Below, piece after piece: positions 34,075 through 43,728 of a stretch of 64,000 nucleotides of DNA. Both the position numbers and the translations under genes were made by a program. The stretch's first letter is position 1; every line of letters begins with the position of its first letter. This DNA comes from JAKAGZ01 sp963783855 (lineage in GTDB: Bacteria; Bacteroidota; Ignavibacteria; Ignavibacteriales; Ignavibacteriaceae), in NCBI GenBank assembly GCA_963783855.1, contig CAWAPE010000008.1, forward strand, positions 1-64,000, given 5' to 3'. The notes beneath the pieces are model-generated. The model worked only from the letters and a program-made list of their open reading frames with translations, did no database searches and had not been told where the DNA came from.

Positions 34075-34587
34075 TCAATAATCCTGAATATAACTCAGCA
34101 CATTTTTACTATATTTTTCCCAACTTTGTTCTGCCTGAACTGTTTTAACTACATTTCTACCAAGTTTTTCCCTTAAAGCTTTGTTTTTGCTTAAAGTCAG
34201 GGTAGCTTCCTTAAGCTCTTCTACAGAATCGTCACTTATGATCCGCCCGTTTTCACCGTGAACAATAGGAGCTTCGCTTTGCTCAGTTGCAATTACAGGT
34301 AGTCCTGCAGCCATTGCCTCTATTAAAGACTGAGCTGCACCTTCACTATATGAAGGAAAAATGTATAAGTCTGACTGACCTAAATAACTCTTTAGATCAT
34401 CTTGAGGTAAATGACCATGTAATCTTACATTTTTGCTATTGGTAAACCAATCTGGTAATTCTACATCATTAACAATGGAACCAATTACATTCAGGCTATA
34501 TTTTAATTTAACTTTATCAATCATTCTCATTACTTCAATTATTATTTTCGCTCCCTTCCTAATTCCAAAGCCACCTGTAAATAACAA
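34075..34587 (-). CDS. GT4 glycosyltransferase, C-terminal half only
   Basis: The 170 residues correspond only to the donor-binding C-terminal domain of a family 4 enzyme: LFTGGFGIRKGAKIIIEVM, LHGHLPQDDLKSYLGQSDLYIFPSYSEGAAQSLIEAMAAGLPVIATEQSEAP, LREKLGRN. The acceptor-domain half is missing. A TTG at 34587 is the best available start; the frame upstream is open into the 3' end of the neighbouring acetyltransferase gene. It probably arose by deletion that joined the remaining half to the acetyltransferase gene, and is unlikely to act alone. It is followed 4 bases later by wzy. Confidence 0.7.
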   Translation of the reverse strand: MLFTGGFGIRKGAKIIIEVMRMIDKVKLKYSLNVIGSIVNDVELPDWFTNSKNVRLHGHLPQDDLKSYLGQSDLYIFPSYSEGAAQSLIEAMAAGLPVIATEQSEAPIVHGENGRIISDDSVEELKEATLTLSKNKALREKLGRNVVKTVQAEQSWEKYSKNVLSYIQDY

Positions 34588-34597
34588 TTTGACTGTT

Positions 34598-35266
34598 TTA
34601 TTTATTTCTATTTCTAAATATTTTTATGTCCTTGAAATGTGAATAGTTTTCTTTTAACCAGTTAAAATCTTTATTCCACCATTTAAAGTTCTGAAGGAAA
34701 GATATAGTTTCTACGTCGAAACGATATCTAATGATTCTGGTAGGCGAACCTACATTAATGGAATAGGGTTCAATATCTTTTGTAACCAAACTATTTGTGC
34801 CAATAATTGCACCGTCCCCAATTTTCAGGTTATGCAATATGACCACGTTATCACCAATCCAAACATCATTTCCAACTTCAACTATATATTTTCCATCTTC
34901 ATAGTTTAATTCTGTAAACAATTGTTTATCTGTAAATGTAAAACCAGCAACTTTACTCAATGAAAAAAAGGAGGGATGAGTAGAAACAAATTGTGAGGTT
35001 GGATGAGTACCGCTTATATTATGTATATTAGACCCTATAGAACAAAATCTACCAATCTTAACATTATTTAATCTAACATTATATCCAGTATATGATCCTG
35101 CTCCTAAATAACAATTATTTAGGACATTCATTTCACCAATTGAATTGTAGCCTTCAAAAAAACATTTTGCATCAATATTTGTTCTTTTTAAGAAGCGAAC
35201 ATGCTTTTTCCGGTGGCGGATCAAATAATATTTATTTCTTATATATTTATAGATAGTTTTAAACAT
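34598..35266 (-). CDS. CatB-type hexapeptide acetyltransferase
   Basis: The 222-residue left-handed beta-helix protein has hexapeptide repeats (FEGYNSIGEMNVLNNCYLGAGSYTGYNVRLNNVKIGRFCSIGSNIHN), the catalytic-type HPTS motif with an inserted loop, and YIVEVGNDVWIGDNVVILHNLKIGDGAIIGTNSLVTKDIEPYSINVGSPTRIIRYRFD. This is the pattern of xenobiotic/CatB-like O-acetyltransferases often found in glycan clusters. It probably acetylates a sugar of the repeat unit. The gene lies 11 bases after wzx. Confidence 0.87.
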   Translation of the reverse strand: MFKTIYKYIRNKYYLIRHRKKHVRFLKRTNIDAKCFFEGYNSIGEMNVLNNCYLGAGSYTGYNVRLNNVKIGRFCSIGSNIHNISGTHPTSQFVSTHPSFFSLSKVAGFTFTDKQLFTELNYEDGKYIVEVGNDVWIGDNVVILHNLKIGDGAIIGTNSLVTKDIEPYSINVGSPTRIIRYRFDVETISFLQNFKWWNKDFNWLKENYSHFKDIKIFRNRNK

Positions 35267-35277
35267 GATTATATAAT

Positions 35278-36654
35278 TTATTTATTTAAAATCCCTTTAG
35301 CCTTTTGCTCTAATATTTTTCTTACTTGCATTGGCACTATAATGGCAAATACTGTGGAAATAAAAATGTTTGAAATAATTATACCATTTAACCCTAACAT
35401 ATTACCTAGGTATAAACTTAATGGTACAAAAATCAAACTTAACCCCAGGATTATATAAAGCTGAAGTTTTACTTTGCCAATACCATTTAATAACGATATA
35501 AAAATATTAAATCTGGAGGTTGATAATGAGTTTATTGCCATCAAAATTGATACAGATATTGGAATAACAATGACATTACCTATCCATAATTTAAATACTA
35601 AATTTGATACTGCTAACATAAAAATGATTATAACTACGATTACATACCAAACCTTGTTTAATTTCTTGTACATACTTTTCATCCAGGCAAAATCTTTAAT
35701 AGTATATGCTTCTGTAAAAGCAGACCAAAATGGGCTGACAATAATATTCACTAAAGTTAATACAACGAAAAAATATTTATAGGCAATATCATAAATTGTT
35801 ACTTGTTCCGGATTTAATATTTGAATTATAATAATATTAGTTGCTTGAAAAACAAAAATTGATGCAAACTGAATCAGAAAAAATTTGAGACCAAGACTCA
35901 TAATATCTTTGGTATAGTTAAAATTTACATACTTAATTGAAGGACGAAAATATTTGTACTTTTTGCTAAAATACCAAAATGATGCTAAAGCCATGACTAC
36001 CAATGGCGCACACCCTAAAGCCAAACTCAAATAAATTAGGGATCCTTGAGTTGTTTGGGTAAGTACATAAATAATTATTAATGCAACTAATTGACCGAGC
36101 ATACTTAAAAAAGATGCTTTAGCTGGTTTTTGATCTGCGATTAGAATAATATTAATAGTTTTTAGAATAAATTGAAGGCAAAAAAAACTAAAAACAATTA
36201 GAGCAACGGAAGTCAATTCTGGACCCATATCTGCGTTTACATTTAGAATAATGCTCCAATTCAAAAAATAGTTTGTAATACTAAATAGTATCCAGACAAC
36301 TGAAAAGATTAAAACTAATACGGCATAAGTAGTGCTTACATATATTCTAGCTTTTTCAGGGTCACCCTTAGCCATTGCTTCAGCAAATCTATTACGCAAA
36401 CCTTGCCCAAATCCAATATCAAAAAAACTAAACCAGGCTACGATGGAACTTAGTGCAAGCCAAATCCCATATTGTGATGAATTCACATAATGAATAGTAA
36501 GTGGTACTAGAGCCAGGCTTATTAATATATTAATACCTTTAATTATAAATGAAGCAGCAATATTTTTTTTTGCTTCAAGACTCCGTGGATGACCTTTGCT
36601 AAAGAAATCAAAAATATATTGAAGGATTTTGGAATTAATGTATTTATTTCCCAT
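35278..36654 (-). CDS. wzx: Wzx-type oligosaccharide flippase
   Basis: The 458-residue integral membrane protein of the MOP/polysaccharide flippase superfamily has about 12-14 transmembrane helices. The N-terminal LIPLTIHYVNSSQYGIWLALSSIVAWFSFFDIGFGQGLRNRFAEAMAKGD is the typical Wzx signature (YGxW...DxGxGxxL). It would flip lipid-linked repeat units from the cytoplasmic to the periplasmic face for polymerisation by the neighbouring Wzy. It is very AT-rich. The 27 bases between the stop codon at 36654 and the repeat at 36682 lack an obvious promoter. Confidence 0.9.
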   Translation of the reverse strand: MGNKYINSKILQYIFDFFSKGHPRSLEAKKNIAASFIIKGINILISLALVPLTIHYVNSSQYGIWLALSSIVAWFSFFDIGFGQGLRNRFAEAMAKGDPEKARIYVSTTYAVLVLIFSVVWILFSITNYFLNWSIILNVNADMGPELTSVALIVFSFFCLQFILKTINIILIADQKPAKASFLSMLGQLVALIIIYVLTQTTQGSLIYLSLALGCAPLVVMALASFWYFSKKYKYFRPSIKYVNFNYTKDIMSLGLKFFLIQFASIFVFQATNIIIIQILNPEQVTIYDIAYKYFFVVLTLVNIIVSPFWSAFTEAYTIKDFAWMKSMYKKLNKVWYVIVVIIIFMLAVSNLVFKLWIGNVIVIPISVSILMAINSLSTSRFNIFISLLNGIGKVKLQLYIILGLSLIFVPLSLYLGNMLGLNGIIISNIFISTVFAIIVPMQVRKILEQKAKGILNK

Positions 36655-36681
36655 TTTTTAGTGTGTTAATTTCAAATCAAA

Positions 36682-36728
36682 CACAGCTTCGCCAAGTAAA
36701 TCACATTAACAAGTCAGCCAACCTGTAA
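36682..36728 (-). repeat. 47-bp repeat copy 1, truncating a GT gene
   Basis: This starts CACAGCTTCGCC on the plus strand and ends CAGCCAACCTGTAA. It is 45/47 identical to the copy at 38297-38343 and its first third resembles 37252-37279. The 3' end of the glycosyltransferase pseudogene runs into it and stops there. Confidence 0.8.
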
Positions 36729-37225
36729 TATCACAGGATTTTGCTTGTTAAATTCCTTATCTGCTCGAACAAATAAGGGGGATACAGGATTATAAATTAC
36801 TTTTATTTTGTCCGGTTCACATTTAACATACTTTAATATTTCAGTTTTTGTTGACTGTGAGACCGCAACAATATATCCTGCCCTGGATACAGGAATTGTG
36901 TACCAGAATAATTTAAGGATAAAATGTTTTACCCCTTTAAGCCTTTGCAAAGGCCCGCAATCGTGTATGGTTAGTACACTCACTTTTTTTTGAAGAACAA
37001 ATTAAGATAATGAACATCCCCGGTAACGTGGTTTATATCCCCCTGTTTAAACGCGGCATAAATACAATTATAAAGCCTCCTGAAAAACCCGTTACTTGTA
37101 AACGGACATTCCACGGTCTCAATTTTTATCCTGTCTCCCAGCTCATTCCGCAGACTGCTATAAATCCCTTCTATGCTGTAATTGGAATTTTGTCTTTTCT
37201 TCCTGTTAAAATGTATTACTTTCAT
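36714..37225 (-). pseudogene. Glycosyltransferase N-terminal fragment, frameshifted and truncated
   Basis: Residues from 37225 read MKVIHFNRKKRQNSNYSIEGIYSSL... INHVTGDVHYLNLFFKKK. After a one-base shift at a run of eight T (36984-36991) they continue SVLTIHDCGPLQRLKG... SRAGYIVAVSQSTKTEILKY... IKVIYNPVSPLF... VILQVG and stop. This is the N-terminal domain and linker of a GT4 enzyme. The sequence ends just where the donor domain would begin (ILQVGT in relatives) by running into the 47-bp repeat. It carries two independent lesions and is a relic. Confidence 0.8.
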
Positions 37226-37251
37226 TATTAACTAAATAGTGATCGGATAAA

Positions 37252-37279
37252 CACAGCTTCGCCGGGTTATTCACAGTAA
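37252..37279 (-). repeat. Partial repeat copy 3 (CACAGCTTCGCC family)
   Basis: CACAGCTTCGCC is identical to the first 12 bases of the 47-bp repeats, followed by a GGTTATTCACAGTAA that resembles AGGTAAATCACATTAA. It lies 27 bases upstream of the start of the glycosyltransferase relic, in the same orientation as the copy at its other end. Confidence 0.6.
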
Positions 37280-37562
37280 TTGAATAAAAAATAATATTTT
37301 CGCTGAAATTGTCTTTGAAATAAATTAGTTATTATATATTCCTTGCTCTCATATATCCGCGATATTGAGAATATATATACTGAAAAATTCCGCACATAAT
37401 TTATTATTAAATCAGTTGTAAAAAATAAAAAACAGCTGTAGCTGTTAACCTGAAAATTCAACTTTAAAGTGTAATTTTTTTACCAAAACTTTACTAAAAT
37501 TTAATCATTTTTTTTATATTGTTTGAAAACGGAATATTTAACATAAAATTGAGCAGGTCTAC

Positions 37563-38013
37563 ATGAAAACACAGAAAACCAAGGAAAAATTTATTGAATT
37601 AAGAGCTGAATGCTTATCGTTTGACAAAATCGCAAAAAAGATAAATGTTTCAAAACCAACCCTAATAAAATGGAACAAGGAATTACGTGATCAAATTGAA
37701 GAAATACAGCATATCCGTTACGATGAAATAATATCAAAATTTAAGGCGGAAAAAGAAAAACGTATTGAGAGACTTTCTAATGAACTGGATAAAGCCTGGA
37801 AAGCATATGATAATAAAGATTACAAGAACCTCAGTAAACGAGAACTTCTTTTAATGATTCTCACGACTTGAAAAACGATTGACAGAAGAAACAGCCGGTA
37901 TGAAAGAGAATATTGAGACTGAAATTGAGCAGAAACCAAGACCTAAGAGAATACAGATTACAAGAGAAATAATTGGTGATGACGGAAAAATAATAGAGGA
38001 AAAATCTTCATAA
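37563..38013 (+). pseudogene. Frameshifted helix-turn-helix (terminase-small-subunit-like) gene
   Basis: The frame from 37563 encodes MKTQKTKEKFIELRAECLSFDKIAKKINVSKPTLIKWNKELRDQ, a homeodomain-like helix-turn-helix. A coiled coil follows (DEIISKFKAEKEKRIERLSNELDKAWKAY) and then NLSKRELLLMI. A one-base shift near 37863 leads into SRLEKRLTEETAGMKENIETEIEQKPRPKRIQITREIIGDDGKIIEEKSS. The joined product of about 150 residues resembles small DNA-binding proteins of phages. It lies between repeat copies at 37252 and 38297. A sequencing error is possible, but the surrounding region is otherwise decayed. Confidence 0.65.
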
Positions 38014-39150
38014 ATAAAGAATTTAACCAGTTATTTGACAAATCTGCCCGTCATCTTCTACAACATCCAGGTAAAGCAATTTATTATTTGTTCCGGCTCT
38101 TTGTTAATTAGAAAATCCTTTCATTTATATTACTGTTTATTTTCCTACAGAGAGAATACCTGATAAGATGCCGGGAATGTCAATGAGGCTCTCCACAATA
38201 CCAAAACATCAAGACTGCTGCGGACAGTGTTAAATGAAAATAAAGTCTTACTCCGGAATGGTTGATGCGGATAGTTATTTCGCTTCCACCACCCGGCACA
38301 GCTTCGCCAGGTAAATCACATTAACAGGTCAGCCAACCTGTAAAACCCGATGAACTGCAAAGAATAAGTGACAGAAATTATTAGGTTATCGCACTACTAC
38401 TTCAAATAAATTCCATTGAAAGAGAAAGTGATTTTGTTGCTTTTTCAGACCTGTTTTTAACTTATTTCCTGAAATTATTTAGAATTTGTGCAAGCTGAAT
38501 TTATGTACTGATTTTACAGAAACAATAATCCTGGTTAACAAAGGAAGCCCGGCGAGTTTACATTCCATATCCATCGATTCTTTGTGATATTTCCCTCTTT
38601 TTCTCATAGGCATGAAAAACCTCAAAATGGAATGCTTTATTTTTCGTATAAAAGTAAGCAGAATATTCGAATTTATAAAGCTTTAAAAGCCTAAGTTATT
38701 ATCTAATTCGTGATTAAATGACCTGATCTTGCAGCCGGTTTATTTCAATAAACCTTTGAATCCGGGGTTATCAAGCAGCAGACTACAATATATGCTAAAA
38801 TCACAATTATTTTGTTTCTGCTCACTTCTCAATATGGGACTGCCAATAATTAATTTATCCGATCGTACATTATAATCCGGTTATTATTAAATTGTTGTTT
38901 CAAAACAGCCCCTGAAAATAATATTAATTGCCCTTAACATTGTTCATAATTTTTGACATATTATAGAGATAAAATTTTCGGCTTCTGTAAAACCTAAATA
39001 AACGGGGTAAGAGTATCTATCTTTACGATAAGAATTTAGCCCGATTTAATCTTATTTTTAAAATGACTAGCATTGACCTGATAATTATAAATAATGGTCT
39101 TTGTTTTTTTTACACTAACTTAGGGTAATAATTTAATTTTGGATCAGGAA
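38014..39150. other. Non-coding, repeat-containing stretch
   Basis: Apart from the 47-bp repeat (38297-38343) there is no supported gene in this 1.1 kb. A short open reading just after 38020 (EFNQLFDKSARHLLQHPGK) may be a further relic of the preceding helix-turn-helix region. The promoter of the OmpA-type gene must lie before 39151, but no convincing element was recognised. Confidence 0.5.
38297..38343 (-). repeat. 47-bp repeat copy 2
   Basis: This differs from the copy at 36682-36728 at only two positions. Both differences are A to G, and they complete a hairpin ACAGGT-CAGCCA-ACCTGT at the end of the unit. It lies 284 bases after the helix-turn-helix pseudogene. Confidence 0.8.
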
Positions 39151-40677
39151 ATGGATGGAAATATTATACATAAAACCGGCAGGATTGGTCTGGCGCTAAC
39201 CGCATTTTTTTTCCTTCTTTTTGGTTTTGTATTAAATTCTTACGCACAGGAAAGTGACAGCTCAGGAACATTTCATCATGTTTCTGAACATATAAAAAGA
39301 GGCGAGCTGCTTCTTTCCGCGGAATATAGTTTAACTTTAAGCAGTACAGATTATGCTACTTCTTCAACTATCAGCAGTGCCTGGCGCGGAATGGGAAAGT
39401 ATATTTTTCCAATTTTTAATCAGTTTTATTTTGGCCCCGGCGTATTCATCGGAACCGGTACTTTAACCGGTGCTGACGTGCCGCTGGAAAACGACCCGCG
39501 CGGCTTTCCCGGCCAGTTTAGAACTCCCATTTCTTATGTAGGGTTGGGCCTGGAACTTAGTTATAAAACAGACCTAAATTTAACCCCGTATGTTTTTTTA
39601 AGTTTAACAGAATTATTTTTCCAGCCGGAAGATAGTTTCGGTGATAAACTCCCAAATAATGCAAAGGGCTCTGTATATTCAACTAAGGCACTGGAACCGG
39701 GGATTGAAGTAGGAGCCCGTTTTTTTGTTTCCGATAAAATTGCATTAAACGCAAGCGCCACTTATTACCTTTTTCCAAATGACTATCTTGATGATCTGAA
39801 AAAAGGAACAGCAAATGACAAGTACTCTACTGTAAATTTTGGGTTTACATACGCTCCACTTGCAAATGGACAAAAATTTGAAGATACCGATTCCGACGGC
39901 ATAGAGGACGGGAAAGATATGTGCCCCGGGACTCCGAAGAACGTAACGGTCGATGAATTTGGCTGTCCACTGGATTCTGATAATGACGGTAAACCGGATT
40001 ACCTGGATAAATGCCCGAATACCATCACAGGAGTTAAAGTCGATTCTTCAGGGTGCCCTGTAGACTCAGATAAGGACGAAGTACCGGATTATCTTGATAA
40101 TTGCCCAAACACATTGTCCGGATTAAAAGTTGATTCGTCAGGCTGCCCAATTGATTTTGATAAGGATGGAATTCCGGATTACCTTGATAAATGCCCCAAC
40201 ACTCCTATTAATGCGAAGGTTGATTCTACGGGCTGCCTTGTAAAAACTGCCCCAACTGATGAAGCACAAAAGCCGACTGAAACAAATAACGATACTGAAA
40301 ATGTACGGATAATTCCCCCATCGGAATTAAAATCAGTAGTGCTTTATATGGACACATACTTTGGTCCAAATAAAGAGAAACTGCTCCCCAAAGCTCATAC
40401 GCTGCTTGATATTCTTGCAAATACTATGAAAGGCTACCCTGAATCCAGGTGGGACATAGATGGTTATACCGATTCAACCGGCTCGGACAAACAAAACCTT
40501 GAGATTTCTAAAAAGGCAGCCCAAACCGTTGCCGATTATTTAATAGGAAAAGGTGTAAATCCCCAAATGCTGAATGTAACAGGCTATGGAGAAAGTAATC
40601 CTATTTTCTCTAATGATTTTTCAGAAGGAAGGGCTTTAAACAGAAGAGTTGAGATTAAATACATACCCGGTAAATAG
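39151..40677 (+). CDS. OmpA-family protein with thrombospondin type 3 repeats
   Basis: I chose the ATG at 39151 with GGATCAGGAA before it, giving 508 residues. A signal peptide follows a charged start (LALTAFFFLLFGFVLNSYAQ). Residues about 40-240 look like an eight-stranded beta-barrel. Then come four calcium-binding TSP3 repeats (DTDSDGIEDGKDMCPGTP, DSDNDGKPDYLDKCPNT and two more). Last is a C-terminal OmpA peptidoglycan-binding domain (YFGPNKEKLLPKAHTLLDIL... WDIDGYTDSTGSDKQNLEISKKAAQTVADYLI... GYGESNPI... NRRVEIKY). It would span the outer membrane and hold it to peptidoglycan. It appears to be monocistronic. Confidence 0.92.
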   Translation: MDGNIIHKTGRIGLALTAFFFLLFGFVLNSYAQESDSSGTFHHVSEHIKRGELLLSAEYSLTLSSTDYATSSTISSAWRGMGKYIFPIFNQFYFGPGVFIGTGTLTGADVPLENDPRGFPGQFRTPISYVGLGLELSYKTDLNLTPYVFLSLTELFFQPEDSFGDKLPNNAKGSVYSTKALEPGIEVGARFFVSDKIALNASATYYLFPNDYLDDLKKGTANDKYSTVNFGFTYAPLANGQKFEDTDSDGIEDGKDMCPGTPKNVTVDEFGCPLDSDNDGKPDYLDKCPNTITGVKVDSSGCPVDSDKDEVPDYLDNCPNTLSGLKVDSSGCPIDFDKDGIPDYLDKCPNTPINAKVDSTGCLVKTAPTDEAQKPTETNNDTENVRIIPPSELKSVVLYMDTYFGPNKEKLLPKAHTLLDILANTMKGYPESRWDIDGYTDSTGSDKQNLEISKKAAQTVADYLIGKGVNPQMLNVTGYGESNPIFSNDFSEGRALNRRVEIKYIPGK

Positions 40678-41719
40678 GTATAATATAAATTACCGGTCAG
40701 AAAATTGAGTGGCCGTGCACTATCTGAGATGCTCTTACTAAGGTGGTAGATTTTGATTTATAAAAGAGAATCTTAATAGCTTCAAATATTTGGTTCTACA
40801 AGAATACAAATACAATTTTAGCAGACTATCAGCTTTTTTAGCTATCCGCCGGAATCTTCCGAAAAATTCACTACTTAGAACCGAGTAACATAGGAAATGG
40901 TAAACCAGGCAAGTCCACAACATTTACCCACTGATCAGTTTTATTTGATGAAGATGAAAGATTTAAAATTCCACCTTTTGGGATAATTGAAAATTGGTGT
41001 TAATAGAACAAACATTATTATGAATAAATAGATAAGATATTTCTTAATGATAGAGACAGGAGATTTAGCCTAAAAAATAAAATTTTTACACAAAATGGCT
41101 AAATATTAGATTTGGCAAATATGATGAAATGTTAGGGGAAGTTAAGATGAAGGACTCATTTTCTAAATAAATGAAAGCCCCTCTCATCCTCCCAACCAGA
41201 CGGTGAAATTAGCAATAATATTGTTAAACCCATTAACGACATTATGCAGATTTGTAAATAAACTATTAAAAAACTCATAACTAACCTCACATAAAACTAT
41301 TAAATAGGAACTCTTGTATGCTATTATAATACTTTAATAAGGTCATTATATTAAGTAATTGTTACATAATTATTAAAAAATTGTAACCATAGAAAATTTA
41401 AAACACCTACAAGAAACAGCATCTAAGATTAATATCCACAACTATTTAAATTAACGGATAAAACTTAATTAAGTTTATAGTGAATTGAGACCAATGTTCA
41501 GCAAGTCATTCAGTAGAGTACATTAATAATTCGGAAAGTAGATTTTAACAGATTTGATTCATCAATAGAAAACACTGACCTTTCAACATAGTCTATTTGG
41601 GAATTGTCGGATATTTGGGGGATTATTTCGCTTGAAAACAGGAAAAAAATAATTATAAAAATAATCCAGATAGTTTTTATATCATTTTTATTTCAATTTA
41701 GTTAGAACTATACATTTAT
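40678..41719. other. Non-coding stretch, no supported gene
   Basis: This is about 1 kb of AT-rich sequence between the OmpA-type gene and the convergent protease gene. Short open frames lack start context and protein-like composition. No repeat, tRNA or convincing terminator hairpin was recognised. Confidence 0.5.
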
Positions 41720-43699
41720 TTACTTCATTAGCATTAACTTCTTCGTATCGGCATACTCTCCCTTACCATCTGTTGAGACAGCCGAAATTCTGTAAAAATA
41801 AATCCCTGATGCCAGGTCGCCTGCATTAAAAGATATCTCATGATAGCCCGCAGATTCTGTAGCGTTAACTAGCTGTTTAATTTCCTGACCTAATAAATCG
41901 TACAACTTTATTGTTACTTTGCTTTCTGCCGTTATAGAATACCTGATAATTGTACTCGGATTAAATGGATTTGGATAATTCTGAAATAGATAAAAGTCTG
42001 CTAACTCAATATGTTTTATAGACTTAATATCGGTTAATTCTCCAGATGTTTGTAGATAGGCAGCGTATGCGTCTATTCGCCCGGCGCCATATCTGTTATC
42101 ATGTCCTGGGTCGCCCTTATCAATAGAAGATTCCTCAAGGATTCTGCAAATATCAACAGGAGTAAGAGATGGATTTAAGGATAACAACAAGGCAGCGGTT
42201 CCTGCAGCATGTGGTGTAGCGCTTGATGTACCATTAAAATCTACATATCCATAGGCGCCATGCATACCTTCCGTCGATACGGTTCCCGCACCGGGGGAAG
42301 AAACATCAGGTTTCAAAAGACCCATTGAGCCAGTAACTGTTTCATAAGGATAATCCCAATATTTTTCAGGCATAACCCAGGGGTAATAATTATTTATTGA
42401 ATAGTCTTCCTGAGATGATGGTCCATATGGTGAAGTGCTATTTATTAAACCACTGCTTGCAACAACATTACCTATACCCATTATTGAAGATGTGCCTCCA
42501 ATTAATGTTTGGTCTGGATGCAACCAGGGAGGAGGACAATCGCCAGGTGTTGAAACATTAAATGGAATAGGTACATCGGTACCATTAACAAGGAGTCCAT
42601 CATTACTAATGGAAGTAAAATGTATAATACCCGCTTCCAGCTCAAGAACCGCCATATCTCTAAACATAGCAACATCTGGCGGCCCATCATCCCAGTGAAA
42701 ACTTTGTGAGTGTGTAATAATATCTACTCCCATATTTATGGCATATTGTTCAGCAAGCCAGCAATATGTTTGTTGCTGTTCCCAATTCTCACCGATCCGA
42801 AGATTGACTATTTTTGCCTGCGGAGCCACACCTGTTTTCGTTCCTAAAGTTCCGTCACCAACTGCAATTCCTGCAGTTTTCGTCCCGTGCGAAGAGGCAA
42901 CTCTTCCATAAAAGTCATTATCATTATTTACAAAATCCCAGCCGATTAAATCATCGATATAACCATTGCCATCGTCATCAATTCCATTAAAATCTCCAGG
43001 GTCTAATATCCATTCATTTCCATTCTGTTCTATAGTATGGCCATCGCCATCGGCATCTTCCCCGGGGTTATTCCAAATATTATGAACTAAATCAGGATGA
43101 TCCCAATTACAATCTTCATCAACACTAGCCATTAATACTCCTTGCCCATAGTAACCCTCTGCCCAAACATCGTCAGCTCTAATCAAGCTGATACCAGGGT
43201 TTATATCAAGATTAATATCAACTGGAGCTTTGCTCTTATAAATATTATCAGATCCATTATTAAATTTTCTGTCATACATAATTTGGCTAATTTCGTTAAA
43301 ATTTGATAACGAATTTATTATGTCCTTGGTAGCAGATAATACGATTGTATTAGTTGCCCAAAGAATATCAATCCGACTTACTTTACCAAGTTGTTTTGAG
43401 TTTTCTAAAAAAGTTAAAATCTTTTTTTGTTTTTCTTTTGCAAAAGATTTTAAAGTTTTTACGATTTCTTTTTGTTTCCCCTTTTTGGAAAGATGAAATG
43501 TTTTTTGTTTGATATCTTGTAATGAATAACGATCTCTAAGCATTACATAAACATCTATGAACTGATCACTGGAAGAATTTTGCAGGACTGCCTTTAATTC
43601 TGGATGTATTTGGGGGGTAGCAAACTGAGCTTTGGATATTGATGATACTAATAGAAAAAAAAACAAAACACAAAAAATATAGAAATAAAATTTTGCCAT
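41720..43699 (-). CDS. Secreted subtilisin-like serine protease with T9SS tail
   Basis: The 659-residue protein has a signal peptide (MAKFYFYIFCVLFFFLLVSSISKAQ) and an inhibitor-I9-like propeptide to about residue 160. The S8 catalytic domain has the triad motifs VDEDCNWDHPDL (Asp), SSHGTKTAGIAVGDGTLG (His) and NGTSSATPHAAGTAALLLSLNP (Ser). An acidic loop (NPGEDADGDGHTIEQNGN...DDDGNGYIDDLIGWDFVNNDND) looks calcium-binding. The last about 85 residues are a type IX sorting domain (LFQNYPNPFNPSTIIRYSI... GIYFYRISAVSTDG). It should be a surface or extracellular protease. The next gene upstream (43729) ends in the same type of tail, and the two are probably co-transcribed. Confidence 0.93.
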   Translation of the reverse strand: MAKFYFYIFCVLFFFLLVSSISKAQFATPQIHPELKAVLQNSSSDQFIDVYVMLRDRYSLQDIKQKTFHLSKKGKQKEIVKTLKSFAKEKQKKILTFLENSKQLGKVSRIDILWATNTIVLSATKDIINSLSNFNEISQIMYDRKFNNGSDNIYKSKAPVDINLDINPGISLIRADDVWAEGYYGQGVLMASVDEDCNWDHPDLVHNIWNNPGEDADGDGHTIEQNGNEWILDPGDFNGIDDDGNGYIDDLIGWDFVNNDNDFYGRVASSHGTKTAGIAVGDGTLGTKTGVAPQAKIVNLRIGENWEQQQTYCWLAEQYAINMGVDIITHSQSFHWDDGPPDVAMFRDMAVLELEAGIIHFTSISNDGLLVNGTDVPIPFNVSTPGDCPPPWLHPDQTLIGGTSSIMGIGNVVASSGLINSTSPYGPSSQEDYSINNYYPWVMPEKYWDYPYETVTGSMGLLKPDVSSPGAGTVSTEGMHGAYGYVDFNGTSSATPHAAGTAALLLSLNPSLTPVDICRILEESSIDKGDPGHDNRYGAGRIDAYAAYLQTSGELTDIKSIKHIELADFYLFQNYPNPFNPSTIIRYSITAESKVTIKLYDLLGQEIKQLVNATESAGYHEISFNAGDLASGIYFYRISAVSTDGKGEYADTKKLMLMK

Positions 43700-43728
43700 T
43701 AGATTCTAAATAAAAAGCAACTATTATT

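Noticed and set aside
37267..37461. A 64-codon minus-strand gene upstream of the glycosyltransferase relic
   Set aside because: Low-complexity AT-rich sequence with no start context or recognisable features; probably chance.
36682..38343. An insertion sequence
   Set aside because: The repeats are direct, not terminal inverted, and there is no transposase or relic with a DDE or HUH motif between them.
40678..41719. Small genes in the 1-kb gap after the OmpA-type gene
   Set aside because: Open frames here are short, lack ribosome sites and have no features; both strands were read without support for any.
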